From positions 5,355,223 through 5,419,222 of the forward strand of contig NC_134282.1 of assembly GCF_949628215.1 (NCBI RefSeq): 64,000 bases of DNA, given 5' to 3'. Made by a program: the position numbers and the translations under genes. How positions within the stretch are numbered: position 1 is the first letter of the stretch; the number at the start of each line of letters is the position of its first letter. This DNA is from Phalacrocorax aristotelis (taxonomy: Eukaryota; Chordata; Aves; Suliformes; Phalacrocoracidae). Shown here piece after piece: positions 62,700 through 64,000 of the stretch. The notes under the pieces were generated by a model. That model saw only the letters and a program-made list of their open reading frames with translations, was not told the DNA's origin and ran no database searches.

Positions 62700-64000
62700 C
62701 TGAAAATGCAAAACATCCTTTTTTAGCCAAATTGCCGTTTCTTTTTCGTATAAAAAACATGGGGCACTGCTCATCTTTTCACGGGTACTTTATCACGTGT
62801 CGCACTGTGGCTACGCTGAAGAGCCAAAGTTGCTTCAAGGGTTAAGTCTGCACAATTCTGCTACGTGCATGTTAGACAAACGTGACCCATTTTAGACAAG
62901 TAACATGTTTCTGCATAGAAAAACACAGCTGAGAATACATCGAAAAGCCACACAACAGGAGAGAGAGTGGATCTGGATTCACACAAGCCAGTACTTGTGC
63001 TTCTGTAATGGCCAGAGGGGAAAAAAGGAAATAATTCAATATAACGCAAGACTACGGGGCCATCCCTCATTATATCCCTGTCTTTTGAAATGCAAAACTT
63101 ATGCTCCTATTTAGTCTCTTGACACCTTTCTAAAGATTTTTTTAATAGTGAACATGAGCCAGTGTTGTAGTTCAGTGCAGAAATGAAAACCTGGCAAAGA
63201 GAACGAGTAGAGAAAACCAAGACAAATTAAATGTAGCAAGATAACTCCAGGGAGCTTAAGGAGCTCAGTACCTACATCTAGGACACGTGAGGAAGAGCAG
63301 GCCCATGGATTCAATTTACATCTGTATCAGTGCTGACTGCAGTGAAAATATGCCAGCGGGGCCTGTCAGTGGGCCACATCATATCCAAGATGCTGCATTA
63401 CTAGAACATTAAGGCTGCTATGCAGAGTTTAAAAAAAAAAAGAGGAATTATGTTTTCGTTGTAGCCTTAATTTAACCTCTCTGTCTGCATATATATGTGT
63501 GTGTGTTTAGATTATATAAGCACATGTATATTCATGTTAGACTAAATGATAATAAATCTGTAGATACACAGTTGTATGTCGTTCCTTCCAGAGAACCCCC
63601 GAATCACTCAGTCTCAGGAGTGACGGTGCTCATTAAGCAAGCAGCCATTCAATAAAACTTAGCTCTTAGTCCTCCGTGTTCAGTATAAACTTATATTTAA
63701 AACCCTATCCTGACGCTTCTACCACGAAATCGGAATGGCTGGCTTCCCAATAGAGTCTTATGATGATCATCATCATATGCACCACCCGGTGACCCTCCAC
63801 ACTAATCTCACAGCTCTCTACCAGGTCAGAATAACACCGTTATCCATATGCATCTCCCACTGTTGGACTCTTCTGTCCCTTTTCTTGCCCTGTCTCTTCT
63901 TCACACCCAGGCTCTTTGTCCCTGCTTGTACTGCCTCTTCCACAAATGTAAATTCAGCCCTTTAACAGAAAGAACTGTTGTCTGCTTTGGCTACGAGGAG
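62700..64000 (-). other. MEGF6: MEGF6 intron running off the right edge
   Basis: At least 1.3 kb of intron upstream of the 62,571 exon. A short alternating AT/GT run lies at about 63,490-63,510. No further EGF exon is visible before the window ends. Confidence 0.75.

Overview
This is vertebrate nuclear DNA, almost certainly from a bird. The clearest sign is a set of CR1-type LINE fragments that end in the (TCATAGAAT)n-like 3' tail typical of avian CR1. The one real gene is interrupted by GT-AG introns. There are no bacterial-style operons, and the many short open frames in the left half behave like chance frames in non-coding DNA.

Right part (38,425 to the right edge, minus strand): the 3' part of one gene, which I identify as MEGF6 (multiple EGF-like domains 6, a secreted multi-EGF protein). 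I can place 15 coding exons with exact splice sites. Fourteen are cassette exons of 126, 129 or 132 bp, each encoding exactly one eight-cysteine, laminin-type EGF-like repeat. All are in phase 1-1, so each joins the next in frame. The fifteenth is a short terminal exon with the stop codon; its tail starts GGPPKLPFYEEQ and has no transmembrane segment. Together they encode about 625 residues. The 5' part of the gene (signal peptide, EMI domain, earlier EGF repeats) lies beyond the right edge. Introns range from about 0.2 to 4.8 kb. They contain CR1 fragments and one unclassified 122-bp sequence present in two introns.

Left part (1 to about 38,400): no gene that I can support. It is mostly AT-rich non-coding sequence, with a few GC/CpG-rich pockets (7.65-8.8 kb, 17.3-17.75 kb, 18.45-18.8 kb), simple repeats, recent and ancient CR1 pieces, and a degraded RTE-type LINE reverse transcriptase at about 10.35-10.96 kb. 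In mammals ARHGEF16 lies tail-to-tail a few kb beyond the 3' end of MEGF6; I see no trace of it in these 38 kb.

Most notable observations: the RTE-type fossil in a CR1-dominated genome; the ungapped 122-bp repeat pair within MEGF6 introns; length variation of the EGF exons confined to a single inter-cysteine loop; and an extra, ninth cysteine in one EGF repeat. I found no new multi-gene biological system.
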